Shown: one piece after another, positions 50,045 to 59,814 of the stretch
Layout of the letters: the number at the start of each line of letters is the position of its first letter
Numbering within the stretch: position 1 is the stretch's first letter
Assembly: GCF_042665295.1 (NCBI RefSeq)
Contig: NZ_JBHTCO010000041.1
Location: 62,001-126,000 of the forward strand
Direction: 5' to 3'
Length of the DNA stretch: 64,000 bases
From: Scopulibacillus_A cellulosilyticus
GTDB lineage: Bacteria > Bacillota > Bacilli > Bacillales > Sporolactobacillaceae
Made by a program: the position numbers and the translations under genes
Notes under the pieces: generated by a model
What the model was told of the DNA's origin: nothing
The model's input: the letters and a program-made list of their open reading frames with translations, nothing else
Databases searched by the model: none

Positions 50045-50268
50045 ATGAATCCCTCCTTGTCAGTAAGGTTTCACAACTTTGGTTATTTTATTCCAAACCT
50101 TGCCCTTTCGTTACTGAAACATCACGAAAACGCCTTATCTAATCTAGATTTATCGGTAACTTGCAGAAGAAAAAATTGGCCTTAAATTGATCAAATGCCT
50201 TCCCTTCACAAAAGATTTTTTTCAATTCCTGTTGTAAAATAGAGGGATAGTTGGGAGGAAGATCAATC

Positions 50269-51120
50269 GTGAAACTCATTGCCATTGACTTAGACGGAAC
50301 GTTGTTATCGAAAAAGGGAACGATCAGCACAGAAAATATAAATGCTATACATGAAGCGCAGAAACAAGGACATATCGTTGTAATCTGTTCTGGACGTTCT
50401 TTACATGATACAAAAAATATCCTTAAGAGGGCTGATATTAATTGCCCGATCATTACAGGTAACGGTGCAGTCAGCTATCATGGGAAAGAACTTTTACAAG
50501 AACTGATCCTTCCCGAACAGGTGATAAAAGAGCTTCTGCCGTTGCTTGAAAAATGGGGTTTATATTTTGAACTTTATACCAACCAAGGCATTCACCTTTT
50601 GAAAAAAGGAAAAGGGCAATTGGAAGAAGAAATTCGCCGTTTAAAAGAAAAAGATGCACATTTTCCAGTGGAATGGGCAACCCAAGAAAAGGATATACAA
50701 TTTCAACAATATGGTTTGCATTATATCAATGACTATAAGGATATAAATCTTGCCGATTTAGGCGTCTATAAAATTTTTATCTTGTCTTTCGATCAAGAAA
50801 TGCTGCGGCAACTGGAAAGACTCTTAAATAAACGTCAGGATCTGTCCATAACGTCATCAGGATGGTATAAACTTGAAATTGCTCATACCAAAGTCAGTAA
50901 GGGAAATGCATTAGCAATGATGGCAAATCACTTAACCATTCCAATCAAAGATACCGTGGCTATCGGGGATAACTTAAATGACCTTTCCATGTTCCATGTT
51001 TCCGGAATGGGCATAGCGATGGGTAACGCCTTAGAAGAAGTTAAAGCAGAAAGCACCTATACAACGAAAAATTATGATGAAGATGGCGTCGCCTATGCCT
51101 TAAGACATTATGTATTGTAG
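50269..51120 (+). CDS. Cof-type HAD phosphatase
   Basis: 283 residues from GTG at 50269 (GGGAGG upstream). Motif I DLDGTLLSKKG, motif II VICSGRS, motif III Lys in VSKGNAL and motif IV AIGDNLNDLSMF identify a type IIB (Cof) HAD sugar/nucleotide phosphatase. Substrate not predictable; may act on sugar phosphates, given the adjacent PTS operon. Confidence 0.92.
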   Translation: MKLIAIDLDGTLLSKKGTISTENINAIHEAQKQGHIVVICSGRSLHDTKNILKRADINCPIITGNGAVSYHGKELLQELILPEQVIKELLPLLEKWGLYFELYTNQGIHLLKKGKGQLEEEIRRLKEKDAHFPVEWATQEKDIQFQQYGLHYINDYKDINLADLGVYKIFILSFDQEMLRQLERLLNKRQDLSITSSGWYKLEIAHTKVSKGNALAMMANHLTIPIKDTVAIGDNLNDLSMFHVSGMGIAMGNALEEVKAESTYTTKNYDEDGVAYALRHYVL

Positions 51121-51218
51121 ATTGAGGTTAGGGTGTGACAGGTTGATCGGCGATGTTGATCCCATTATAGAGGGTAGAATCGGTTTTTAGATCAACTCAT
51201 ACTTATTCTAATAGAGAT

Positions 51219-51262
51219 AGGCGCGGTTGCCATCCTTTTTATTTTTGGTGCAACTGCGCCTT
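51219..51262. terminator. Bidirectional terminator
   Basis: AGGCGCGGTTGC (51219-51230) pairs with GCAACTGCGCCTT (51250-51262), between the HAD gene and lacD. Confidence 0.8.
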
Positions 51263-51272
51263 ATATTTTAGT

Positions 51273-52244
51273 TTATTTCAGCTTTTCGAAACACGGGACT
51301 GCTGTCTTTTGAATGACTTCATTTAATGTTTCAATATTTGCTTTCCCTTGAGTTTGTAACCACTCTCTCGCCGCGTCCACACCTGATTCTTTAAAGACTT
51401 GAACCCCGTCTTTCCAGGTTGCCCGTCCGCAAAGAACACCATTAAACTGTGAGCCCGATTCATGGGCGAAGAGCAAGGTGTCTTGGAACAATTTCGCGCT
51501 GACACCCGCACTTAAGAAAATAAATGGCAAATCGGTGGCATCGCTTTGCGCTTTAAAATGCTGCTCAGCTTCTTCCTTCGTATAAACAACTTCAGTCCCA
51601 AATCCTTCAACATAATCCATGTTGACAGGAACTTCCACCTTTAATACATCGACATGGTACTTTGACTTGGAAAACTCTGCCATCATATCATTGACTTTGT
51701 GGGGTTTCATTTTGGCGTATTCTTTGCTTTTCACATCATCAATTTTACTATCGTAAGTGACAACTTCTAAGAAGAAAGGAATGTCTTCCGCCAGACATTC
51801 CGAACCGATGCGTTCCACAAAAGCATGCTTTTGGTCATTTATTGCGTCCGGTTCATCAATATCATAATATAGCAGGAACTTCACCGCATCCGCGCCTTGT
51901 TCTTTTAATCTATGGGCTGACCAAACCGGCAAAAGATCCGGAAGCCTGCCAGGCTGCGTCGTATCATATCCGGTTTTTTCATAGGCAATCAGCAGACCCG
52001 AGCCCGATGCACGTTTTTTTGCTGCGGGCAATCCGTACTCAGGATCCAATAAAATGGAAGAAGCATGCAGTGTTAAGGTTTCAGAAACGAGAATTTTAAA
52101 AGATTCCATCGCTTCTTGTGATGCTTGTTCCCCCATCATTTTTTTCAAAGCCCCGCGTTGATCAATAGCAAGGGCGCTAATGACGCCTTGATCATTCATT
52201 AATCGCTCTAAGCCTTGGCGTTTTTGCTCACTAATAATCCTCAT
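51273..52244 (-). CDS. lacD: Tagatose 1,6-bisphosphate aldolase, class I
   Basis: Cleaves tagatose 1,6-bisphosphate (and related ketohexose bisphosphates) to triose phosphates. 323 residues, standard for LacD; the Schiff-base lysine is Lys202 in VDVLKVEVPVN, with LAIDQRGALKKM, LLDPEYGLPA and SAGVSAKLF conserved. ATG at 52244, 15 bp after the PTS stop. Last gene of kinase-PTS-lacD. Confidence 0.93.
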   Translation of the reverse strand: MRIISEQKRQGLERLMNDQGVISALAIDQRGALKKMMGEQASQEAMESFKILVSETLTLHASSILLDPEYGLPAAKKRASGSGLLIAYEKTGYDTTQPGRLPDLLPVWSAHRLKEQGADAVKFLLYYDIDEPDAINDQKHAFVERIGSECLAEDIPFFLEVVTYDSKIDDVKSKEYAKMKPHKVNDMMAEFSKSKYHVDVLKVEVPVNMDYVEGFGTEVVYTKEEAEQHFKAQSDATDLPFIFLSAGVSAKLFQDTLLFAHESGSQFNGVLCGRATWKDGVQVFKESGVDAAREWLQTQGKANIETLNEVIQKTAVPCFEKLK

Positions 52245-52259
52245 TTATCTCGTCTCCTT

Positions 52260-54182
52260 TTATCCTGCATTTTTAAGAAAAAGTTGATAGATTTCCTCGG
52301 CATTTTCAGCTTGATAGAGTTGATCGATAAAATCTTGGTGAACCAATCGTTTCGATACCTCGGATAAATATTTCAGGTGGTCATTGGCCTTTCCTTTAGG
52401 GATAAACATGGCAATGACAATTTTTGTCGGTTCGCCGTCAAGCGCCTTCCAGTCGACGCCTTGGGTGAGCTTCAATATAGCAATGCTTGATTTTTTTATA
52501 CTTTCAAGTTCCGTATGAGGAATAGCGATCCCTTTCTCCATACCTGTTGTGCTTAACTTTTCCCTTGCGATAAATCCTTTAATGACCTCATTCTCATCAC
52601 TGCAGATCCAATTTTGTTTAGCCATTTTCGCGAGTTTTTGAAAAACTTCTTTTTGAGTAGATGCCTGGACCTTACAGTCAATATTTCTTATATCAAAAAC
52701 TTGCGCTAAATTTTTTGAATCATTGTCTTCTTGATTTTCCTGTTCAGATAAACTTTTCTGTTCACTGTCTGCCTGTTTTTCTTGATCAGACTGCTTTTTA
52801 GCCGCGCTCCTTTTTTGGTCCACACTCATGAGGAACCCGCCGATAATGGAACCGATTAAAATCGCTAAAACCCATAGAAGCGCGTGCTTAACAATCGGTA
52901 AGACAATAAATCCGCCATGCGGCGCCGGCACTTGGACTTTAAACATGTATGTTAAAATGGCAGCAATCGACGATCCAAGCATCAGCATCGGTATCACTTT
53001 AAGCGGTTTTTTCGCCGCGAAGGGAATCGCCCCTTCAGTGATATGCGTTGAGCCTAGGAGGAAATTCACATAACCGGCGCTTCTTTCGCTTGCCGAGTAA
53101 GCCTTTCTGCCAAATAACACGGCGAAACCCGTAGCCAGCGGCGGTGCGATACAGGCAGCAGATACACCGGCCATGAAAAAGTAATTCCCTTGGGCCAATA
53201 ACGCCGTTCCGGTGACATAGGCCGCTTTATTGACAGGACCGCCCATATCAAAAGCACACATACAGCCGACAATTAAATCAAGGAGAATCGGATTGTAATC
53301 TTGGACACCCGTTAAAAAGTTCATCATTCCCTTATTAATCGATTCCATTGGAGCCGAAAGGAACCACATGGCAAAACCGGCAATAAAGATGCCTAAAACA
53401 GGATATAAGAAAATTGATTTTAATCCATTCAATTGTTTCGGTAAACGTTTGAGTAAAAATGCCAACCCCAGCATGATATATCCCGCAAGGAAACCGCCGA
53501 CAATCCCGCCCAAAAATCCGGTTCCATTTATATAAGCAATCATACCGACGATGAAACCGATGATTAAACCTGGCCGTTTCGCAATGGCTTCGGAAATATA
53601 AGCACACAAAACTGGAACCATCAAATTCATTGCAATGCCGCCAATGGTTTTGAGATAATAAGCAAATTGGTTATATTCAGGACTTTTTGGATCAGCCGAA
53701 TTGATACCAAACATAAAGGAAATCGCGACCATCACACCGCCAGCTACGACAAGAGGCAGCATATGAGAAACACCATTCATTAGAGCAGCATAAATCGTAT
53801 GCCAATAGGATGTTTTTTGCAGACTTTGGCTTGGTCTGTCTTTTTTTGCTTGTCCATCCTTATAGACAGACGCATTCCCTGATAAAATGGCATCGATTAG
53901 TTTTTCCGGCTCTTTAATACCTTTACTAACCGGTACATTAATGAGCGGTTTTCCGATAAAGCGGTCAATATTTACATCCTTATCAGCTGCGATGATGATT
54001 CCGTCAGCCGCATCGATTTCTTCATCAGTTAAGGCATTTTTAATGCCATCTTGTCCATGAGTCTCGACTTTAATTGATATACCTCTTTTTTTGGCGGCTT
54101 CTTCTAATGCTTCTTGGGCCATATAGGTATGGGCAATGCCAGTCGGACATCCGGTTGCCGCGATGATTTTATATGTTTTCAT
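52260..54182 (-). CDS. PTS fructose-family EIIB-EIIC-EIIA protein
   Basis: 640-residue sugar phosphotransferase. EIIB first (1-97; phospho-Cys12 in ATGCPTGIAHT), then EIIC with about nine membrane segments (about 125-455, containing GGPVNKAAY), a charged Gln/Glu/Ser linker and C-terminal EIIA (about 500-640; phospho-His in GIAIPHTEL). Bacillus FruA has the order A-B-C, so this is a permuted form. Product is a ketose 1-phosphate. The ATG overlaps the stop of the kinase gene (ATGA). Confidence 0.93.
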   Translation of the reverse strand: MKTYKIIAATGCPTGIAHTYMAQEALEEAAKKRGISIKVETHGQDGIKNALTDEEIDAADGIIIAADKDVNIDRFIGKPLINVPVSKGIKEPEKLIDAILSGNASVYKDGQAKKDRPSQSLQKTSYWHTIYAALMNGVSHMLPLVVAGGVMVAISFMFGINSADPKSPEYNQFAYYLKTIGGIAMNLMVPVLCAYISEAIAKRPGLIIGFIVGMIAYINGTGFLGGIVGGFLAGYIMLGLAFLLKRLPKQLNGLKSIFLYPVLGIFIAGFAMWFLSAPMESINKGMMNFLTGVQDYNPILLDLIVGCMCAFDMGGPVNKAAYVTGTALLAQGNYFFMAGVSAACIAPPLATGFAVLFGRKAYSASERSAGYVNFLLGSTHITEGAIPFAAKKPLKVIPMLMLGSSIAAILTYMFKVQVPAPHGGFIVLPIVKHALLWVLAILIGSIIGGFLMSVDQKRSAAKKQSDQEKQADSEQKSLSEQENQEDNDSKNLAQVFDIRNIDCKVQASTQKEVFQKLAKMAKQNWICSDENEVIKGFIAREKLSTTGMEKGIAIPHTELESIKKSSIAILKLTQGVDWKALDGEPTKIVIAMFIPKGKANDHLKYLSEVSKRLVHQDFIDQLYQAENAEEIYQLFLKNAG

Positions 54183-55108
54183 TCAGAACTCCCCCTTTTT
54201 AATTGAATTTGCTGTTTTAACAATGGTATATCTTCCAGATCACTTAAGCCCGCTCTAAATGCAGTCGAAGATCCGGCTGCCGTCGCACAGATTAAAGCCT
54301 CCTCTAAATTCTCTTTCTTCAATATCTTCCCAACAAATACAGCGAGCATCGTATCGCCGGCACAAGCCGTATTTACCACTTTTCCTTTCGGAGCCGTCGC
54401 AAACAATACATTTTCCTTGTCTACATACAACGCGCCTTTTTCACCGCGTGAAACCAAGATTCTTTCAGCGCCTTTATCTAACAAAGTTTTTGCGGCCATC
54501 ACGAGTTCCTTTTTCGATTCCAGTTTCGGAATACCCAGGAGATGTGCCATTTCTTCATTATTTGGCTTAATCAAATAAGGACGATGGGGTAAACAATCCA
54601 TTAATCTAGAAGAACTGATATCAAGAATGAGTGAAAACCCTTGTCTTTCTGATAACTTAGCAATCGTAACGAAAATGTTATCGCTTACACCTTTTGGTAA
54701 ACTGCCAGAAACAAAGAGTATGTCTTGACTCGTTAGTTTTTTGATATGCTGAATAAGTGCCTCTTGAGCTTTTTGAGAAATTTCCGGTCCCCGATTGACA
54801 GCCTTATACTCCAACTGACCCGAGCGGATGAACGTATTGATTCGTGTAATCCCATCGACTTTGACAAAATTGACACTTATTGAATTTTCGATTAATTGCT
54901 GCTCAATATATTCTCCTGTGAATCCGCCCAAAAATCCGGTAGCCGTGCTTTTGATGTCCATTTTCTTTAATATAAACGAGATATTAATAGCCTTTCCATT
55001 CGCCTGGTAGTCTTCATAAATACTTCGATTGACATTAAAAGGCTCATATTGCTCGAACGCCATAAATAAGTCAATGGCGGGGTTCATGGTACATGTGTAG
55101 ATCATCAT
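54179..55108 (-). CDS. 1-phosphofructokinase/tagatose phosphate kinase (PfkB family)
   Basis: 309 residues. PfkB features: NPAIDLF start, NGKAINISFIL, SGSLPKGV and the C-terminal anion hole/base NTACAGDTMLAVF, where Ala replaces the common Gly of GAGD. It may phosphorylate fructose 1-phosphate or tagatose 1-phosphate; the downstream LacD aldolase argues for tagatose or a similar ketose. The first gene of the operon. Confidence 0.9.
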   Translation of the reverse strand: MMIYTCTMNPAIDLFMAFEQYEPFNVNRSIYEDYQANGKAINISFILKKMDIKSTATGFLGGFTGEYIEQQLIENSISVNFVKVDGITRINTFIRSGQLEYKAVNRGPEISQKAQEALIQHIKKLTSQDILFVSGSLPKGVSDNIFVTIAKLSERQGFSLILDISSSRLMDCLPHRPYLIKPNNEEMAHLLGIPKLESKKELVMAAKTLLDKGAERILVSRGEKGALYVDKENVLFATAPKGKVVNTACAGDTMLAVFVGKILKKENLEEALICATAAGSSTAFRAGLSDLEDIPLLKQQIQLKRGSSE

Positions 55109-55163
55109 ATCCCTTCTTTCTTTTCAACCCGAGACTATAGTATAATTGTGGCACATACATTCA

Positions 55164-55177
55164 TGTAAATGTTTACA
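55164..55177. promoter_or_regulatory. Palindromic operator between lac/tag operon and rpiR gene
   Basis: TGTAAATGTTTACA is a 14-bp palindrome overlapping the -35 region of the minus-strand promoter (TATACT near 55141). It could be the RpiR operator or a cre-like site; the central TG differs from the usual CG of cre. Confidence 0.5.
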
Positions 55178-55224
55178 AAGTGCCCTTTTTAGGCTGTAAA
55201 AGTTTTCATTGTGGAGATGTTGGT

Positions 55225-56013
55225 ATGCCGGATACATTTTTAAATAGAGTTAAACAGCACTTTCATATTTTAAGTGAGTCGGAACGTTATTTGATTGAAT
55301 ATATCAAGCAGCATTTGGACACCATTCCGCAAATCTCCATTGTTAAGCTTAGTGAAAAAGCGAATGTGTCAACGGCTACAATTGTTCGCACGATGCAAAA
55401 ACTCGGATATGGCGGTTTTACTGCTTTTAAAATCCACTTAAAAGATGAGTTTGATTCTAACCCTAAATTTTCTATTATTGAAAAAATTGATAAAGAGATT
55501 CGAGAAGCTATTTTAAAAAATGAGCAAGAGGTGACCAAAACGATTGAACTTCTTGATAGCGGGACGATTGAAGATGCGCTTCAAAAGATCATTCATTCAA
55601 GGAAAATTGTGATTTTCGCCAGAGGATTTTCTGAACTGATCGCTAAAGAAATGATGATCAAATTTCAACTTTCAGGAAAATATTGCGAGCTGCACGATGA
55701 TCCAAATATCATAAAAACTATAAGCAAAACCATTGATAAAAAAGATATTGTTATACTCGTCTCCTTAAACGGAAAAACACTGGAACTGGTCGAGGCCGCA
55801 AAAAATTGCCGGCAAAACGGAGTAAGTACGATCCTTCTGACAGCCAACCAAAACAGTCCGTTATATGATCTCAGCGAAATTTCCCTTGTTGGCTTTAAAT
55901 CGGAAAAATCCTATTTTCCCGATTACGAAGTGCGCTCGCGTCTTCCCATACAAGTCATGGCCCGAGTCATTCTCGATGCCTATGCAATTCGAACGAAGGA
56001 AAGGTTGTTCTAA
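55225..56013 (+). CDS. MurR/RpiR-family regulator
   Basis: 262 residues from ATG at 55225 (GGAGATG upstream). N-terminal HTH (LSESERYLIEYIKQHLDTIPQISIVKLSEKANVSTATIVRTMQKLGY) and C-terminal SIS sugar-phosphate domain (IVIFARGFSELIAKEM, VILVSLNGKTLELVEAAK). It diverges from the kinase-PTS-lacD operon and likely controls it. Confidence 0.93.
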   Translation: MPDTFLNRVKQHFHILSESERYLIEYIKQHLDTIPQISIVKLSEKANVSTATIVRTMQKLGYGGFTAFKIHLKDEFDSNPKFSIIEKIDKEIREAILKNEQEVTKTIELLDSGTIEDALQKIIHSRKIVIFARGFSELIAKEMMIKFQLSGKYCELHDDPNIIKTISKTIDKKDIVILVSLNGKTLELVEAAKNCRQNGVSTILLTANQNSPLYDLSEISLVGFKSEKSYFPDYEVRSRLPIQVMARVILDAYAIRTKERLF

Positions 56014-56019
56014 TCAATT

Positions 56020-56057
56020 AAAGAACTCTTGCGGAAAAAATTCCGCAAGAGTTCTTT
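56020..56057. terminator. Terminator of the rpiR-type gene
   Basis: AAAGAACTCTTGCGG (56020-56034) and CCGCAAGAGTTCTTT (56043-56057), 15 bp with an eight-base loop. Confidence 0.9.
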
Positions 56058-56175
56058 AAAATTGGGGGGATTTTGATAGGTAAGCTGCAAATAAGGCGGC
56101 AAGACATTCTTCCGCGTCACCAACAGTTGAAGTAATGACTGCAGCTCTGAAGGGACTCTTAGTTAGATAATAAAG

Positions 56176-56916
56176 TTATGACCTTTTAATAAACCGCAAT
56201 GTCTCTTCAATTATCAATTCTTTATCATTATCCAAAGTCGCCACATGATAACTGTTATCCAATTGCACAAGCCGCTTTTGTCTGGACGATATATTATCAA
56301 AAATCATTTGCGAATTTCCAGGCGGGACAACATGATCCTCTGTTGATACAAAAATAAGCGCTGGACATTGGATCTTATGAAGCCCATTCCTTACTTTCTC
56401 CATAAGCATTACAATTTCTTTTACCGATTTCACCGGTGTTTTGTCGTAAGCCAATTCTCTTACATACGGTTTTTTTATATCTGAACCGATAGCGTCCAGG
56501 AATCTTGTTTCTCTTTCATTTTGAAGCGCTGCCATGTCAGGAATATCGATTGCGGCATTAATAGGAATGATGGCTTGAATGTCCGGATGATTTTCAGCCA
56601 TGTATAAAGTCAGTGTGCCGCCCATTGATAAGCCTGTGACAAAAATTGTTTGGCACCTTTCTTTTAACCATTGGTAGCCTTCTTCAACAGAAGCAATCCA
56701 GTCGGCGTATGTTGTTTGTTCCATTTCATAATAATGTGTACCATGTCCTTTCAATCGCGGTCCGCAAACCGTGTATCCCTCTTTCGCATACGCCTCCCCG
56801 AGATCACGCATACTTTGGGTTGAGCCGGTAAATCCGTGAATCACTAATATCCCAATATCATTTCCTTCAAAATAAAAAGGTTCCGCTTCCTGTAATACAG
56901 GGTAAGTTTCAGCCAT
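56176..56916 (-). CDS. Carboxylesterase, alpha/beta hydrolase (Est30-like)
   Basis: 246 residues. Nucleophile Ser in GLSMGG, oxyanion HGFTGS, acid Asp in STEDHVVPP and His in NSYHVATLD. Close to Bacillus/Geobacillus Est30/YvaK carboxylesterases acting on short-chain esters. ATG at 56916. Monocistronic. Confidence 0.92.
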   Translation of the reverse strand: MAETYPVLQEAEPFYFEGNDIGILVIHGFTGSTQSMRDLGEAYAKEGYTVCGPRLKGHGTHYYEMEQTTYADWIASVEEGYQWLKERCQTIFVTGLSMGGTLTLYMAENHPDIQAIIPINAAIDIPDMAALQNERETRFLDAIGSDIKKPYVRELAYDKTPVKSVKEIVMLMEKVRNGLHKIQCPALIFVSTEDHVVPPGNSQMIFDNISSRQKRLVQLDNSYHVATLDNDKELIIEETLRFIKRS

Positions 56917-56997
56917 GATTATAACCGCCCTTCTTTTTTACTAATTGTAACATTATTCAAATAACTCTCGCTACGCAAAAGAGAACCACATCCATTA

Positions 56998-59547
56998 CTA
57001 AGATGTGGTTTTACCTTTTGGCCCTTTACCAATTAATCGGGTAACGATCAACATCGTCACTGGCAGTGAGCGGTTTTTCCTAAAAGCCAGATATTTGCCT
57101 TTCCAGATCGGCTGATATTTACCTTTAAACCTCCTTAATCCGCTGAAGCTGTACATATAATTGACATTGTTAAAGATAACAGCGGCTATACGCTCTGATA
57201 AAAAGGCATATTGTGATTGTCCGACATTAGACAATGGCGCCATGCCGGCATTAAAATACTGATAGCCTTCTTCTTTGGCCCATTGGAAGAGGTGAACAAA
57301 CATGGCGTCCATGATCCCGCTCGGTGAATCCGGATAGTATCTCATTAAGTCTACCGAAATATATCCCTCTTGATACATTGGCATTAAATTCATAAAGGCA
57401 ACAATTTTCCCTTCACTGTCCGATAACGTCGCAATGTCAGCCCTTGATAGGTAAGATGAATCGAAATAGCCAAGTGAAAAACCTTTCTCATGTTGCTTGC
57501 CAAGCCATGCATCAGACACTTCCTTAATATCTTTAATAAAAGCTTCCGAAAATGGCGGTGAATGCAATTCAAATACATAGCCTTCTCTCGTAAAACGGTT
57601 GAAAGTGGCTCTGAGCCCCGCCCGTTTTTTCCCTGATATTTTAAAGGTTTCAAGCGGTACGATAGCCTCCTCACCGAGTTTAAAGAATCGGTATCCAAGG
57701 TCATGATAGAATGCCATATTTTCGCCGTCTATTTGATATAGGATGATCGTATAACCGTAATAATCGGCGGCGTCATGAAATTCCTGAAGTATTTTCCCGA
57801 AGGATTCAGGTTGTCCTGCAGGGTCACCCAAGACAATCAGTCTGTGACCAGACTTGGCAAACTGGAGCATAGCTTTATTGTCACTGCTAAAGAAAAACCG
57901 CTTATCCCCTAAATAACCTAAATGGCTTAAAGCATTCCCGCCGTTTTTCTCCAGAAAATCTTTAAGCTTTTCGAAGTCCGGGTCTTCTCCCGGGAGCCGA
58001 TGATGAATTTTATTATAGGAAATCTCAAAAATCAATATATAAACAACTGCAAAAATCAGCGCACCCATGGCAATCCCATAAAAAACGAAATTTAACTTAT
58101 GGGGCTGATTTAATAACTCCAATACTAGAGAACTTGATTTTAAATAAACCGAGAGCGCCAGGATCGCTAAAACAACAGTCCGGCCAATCGTCGCAAATGA
58201 AAATGGATAGCTTTCTCTTACAAAAGATGAACGCTTTAAAAACAGCCCAACTAAAACTAACAATATAATGAGACTGACCAATAGGGAAATCGTAAAAATG
58301 CCAAGTATTGCGGTCAAAATAAGAATGATACTGACCATGTAGTAAACCCTTTTGGTCCGCATGTACATTTCATGCACTAAAAATAACAGAATCAGACCGC
58401 AGCCAAATAAAAACATATAAAGGAAGAAGAATATCCTAAAATAGAGATGTGAACTGACCTCATATCTTAATAAAATAACGCCTATTGAAACACTGAAAAA
58501 GATCGTGCCGCTAATGCATATCATCATTAGCGGAAACGTTAAGTTCGCTAATTTTTGCAAGAATAGACGCTGTAATTTCCAAAGCACCCCCGTTGTTTCA
58601 ACTGCCGGCATAAAAAGCTGATGATCCTCGACCTTCCTTTTAATTGTTTCAGACATCTCTAAGGCTGCAAAGATAAGACCGACAATAAACGGGATAAAAT
58701 AATAGACGAGCCGGTAAATTAACAACGCGGTCAAAACGGTCCCCTGATCTGCATGGAAGGCTTCGGCGCCTATTAAAATCATTAAGTCGAATGAACCAAA
58801 TCCGCCCGGGACTAAACTAATTAATCCCGCAACACCTGCAATGGTGAAAATACCCATTACATGAACAAAACTTAACGGGATATGAACAAGCTGAAATATC
58901 ACAAACAAAACTAGTGCAGCAGCTGTCCATTCCGCTAAAGAAGTTATTGTAAACTGTGCCGATACTTTAAAGGAAATATTTTTAGACCTTTTTACAATCG
59001 AATAAATTAAATAAGCAGGCGCAATAAGAATCACGCCTATTACAGCTATCCACAGCCACGGTTGATTATGTAAAACGGCACGAACCGGAAATACATTAAA
59101 TAAAACAAACCACAAGAGAATGGATAATCCGTTCATGACAGCAGGCGTCATCCAGGCAATGCTTTTAAGCAGTCCGCGCCCTTCTTCTACATGGTCCCTG
59201 TATAACATTGAGCGAAGACCAACACCTGCCAGGCCGCCAAAGCCGATGATATTGTTAAAAGAGTTGGCTACCCAGGAAACGCGAAATACTTTACTTAAGG
59301 GAATTTTAGCATCTAAAGAACGGGTTAAAAAATAGTCATAAAAGCACATGACAGAAACAGCTAATAAGCCGACAATGACTGTTAAGATAAAACCTCCAGC
59401 ATGCAGTTCTTTAATAGCAACAAAAGACTTCCTTATTGAAATATGGCTTAATTCCCTTTTCCCTTGGAAAAAAATAAACAGAATCAGGAAAATAGGAAAT
59501 ATTATTTTAAAAATATTTGTTATCCGTTTCATTATACTGGAGGACAT
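56998..59547 (-). CDS. mprF: Bifunctional lysyl-phosphatidylglycerol synthase/flippase
   Basis: 849 residues from ATG at 59547 (GGAAAGGATG upstream). N-terminal flippase with about 13 membrane segments (for example NIIGFGGLAGVGLRSMLYRD, SLVPGGFGSFDLMILIG) and C-terminal GNAT-like synthase (about 530-849: GDPAGQPES, GLRATFNRFTREGY, FNAGMAPLSNVG). Lys-tRNA-dependent lysinylation of phosphatidylglycerol and its flipping, giving resistance to cationic peptides. Upstream in-frame extension to 59616 has no ribosome binding site. Confidence 0.95.
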   Translation of the reverse strand: MSSSIMKRITNIFKIIFPIFLILFIFFQGKRELSHISIRKSFVAIKELHAGGFILTVIVGLLAVSVMCFYDYFLTRSLDAKIPLSKVFRVSWVANSFNNIIGFGGLAGVGLRSMLYRDHVEEGRGLLKSIAWMTPAVMNGLSILLWFVLFNVFPVRAVLHNQPWLWIAVIGVILIAPAYLIYSIVKRSKNISFKVSAQFTITSLAEWTAAALVLFVIFQLVHIPLSFVHVMGIFTIAGVAGLISLVPGGFGSFDLMILIGAEAFHADQGTVLTALLIYRLVYYFIPFIVGLIFAALEMSETIKRKVEDHQLFMPAVETTGVLWKLQRLFLQKLANLTFPLMMICISGTIFFSVSIGVILLRYEVSSHLYFRIFFFLYMFLFGCGLILLFLVHEMYMRTKRVYYMVSIILILTAILGIFTISLLVSLIILLVLVGLFLKRSSFVRESYPFSFATIGRTVVLAILALSVYLKSSSLVLELLNQPHKLNFVFYGIAMGALIFAVVYILIFEISYNKIHHRLPGEDPDFEKLKDFLEKNGGNALSHLGYLGDKRFFFSSDNKAMLQFAKSGHRLIVLGDPAGQPESFGKILQEFHDAADYYGYTIILYQIDGENMAFYHDLGYRFFKLGEEAIVPLETFKISGKKRAGLRATFNRFTREGYVFELHSPPFSEAFIKDIKEVSDAWLGKQHEKGFSLGYFDSSYLSRADIATLSDSEGKIVAFMNLMPMYQEGYISVDLMRYYPDSPSGIMDAMFVHLFQWAKEEGYQYFNAGMAPLSNVGQSQYAFLSERIAAVIFNNVNYMYSFSGLRRFKGKYQPIWKGKYLAFRKNRSLPVTMLIVTRLIGKGPKGKTTS

Positions 59548-59765
59548 CAATAACATCCTTTCCATCCAAAATGTGCTCAGAGAACAATCATAATCTATTT
59601 TGATTTGACAATGCAATATATGCCAGCCCTTTAAATAAATTATCGGTTTTTATACATATTTTAATAAGGCTGATTTAGTATTTTGTCTATATTTTTCTCC
59701 ATTGACAATATTTTACCCTTTTTAAAGCATACTAGAAAACAGCATTTAACAAAACTTTAACATGA

Positions 59766-59790
59766 AAAAGACACCCGGAAACCAGGTGCT
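59766..59790 (-). terminator. Terminator of the SSF symporter operon
   Basis: CACC-GG/CC-GGTG arms (59772-59788) followed on the minus strand by five T residues. Confidence 0.7.
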
Positions 59791-59814
59791 TGTCATTTAA
59801 TTCTTTTTTAATGA

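Noticed and set aside
55164..55177. Classical catabolite-responsive cre site
   Set aside because: The palindrome TGTAAATGTTTACA lacks the central CG of the cre consensus; kept as an unspecified operator.
56060..56160. Short minus-strand frame (AAVITSTVGDAEECLAALF)
   Set aside because: No start and too short; may be a fossil gene end downstream of the esterase, but unsupported.
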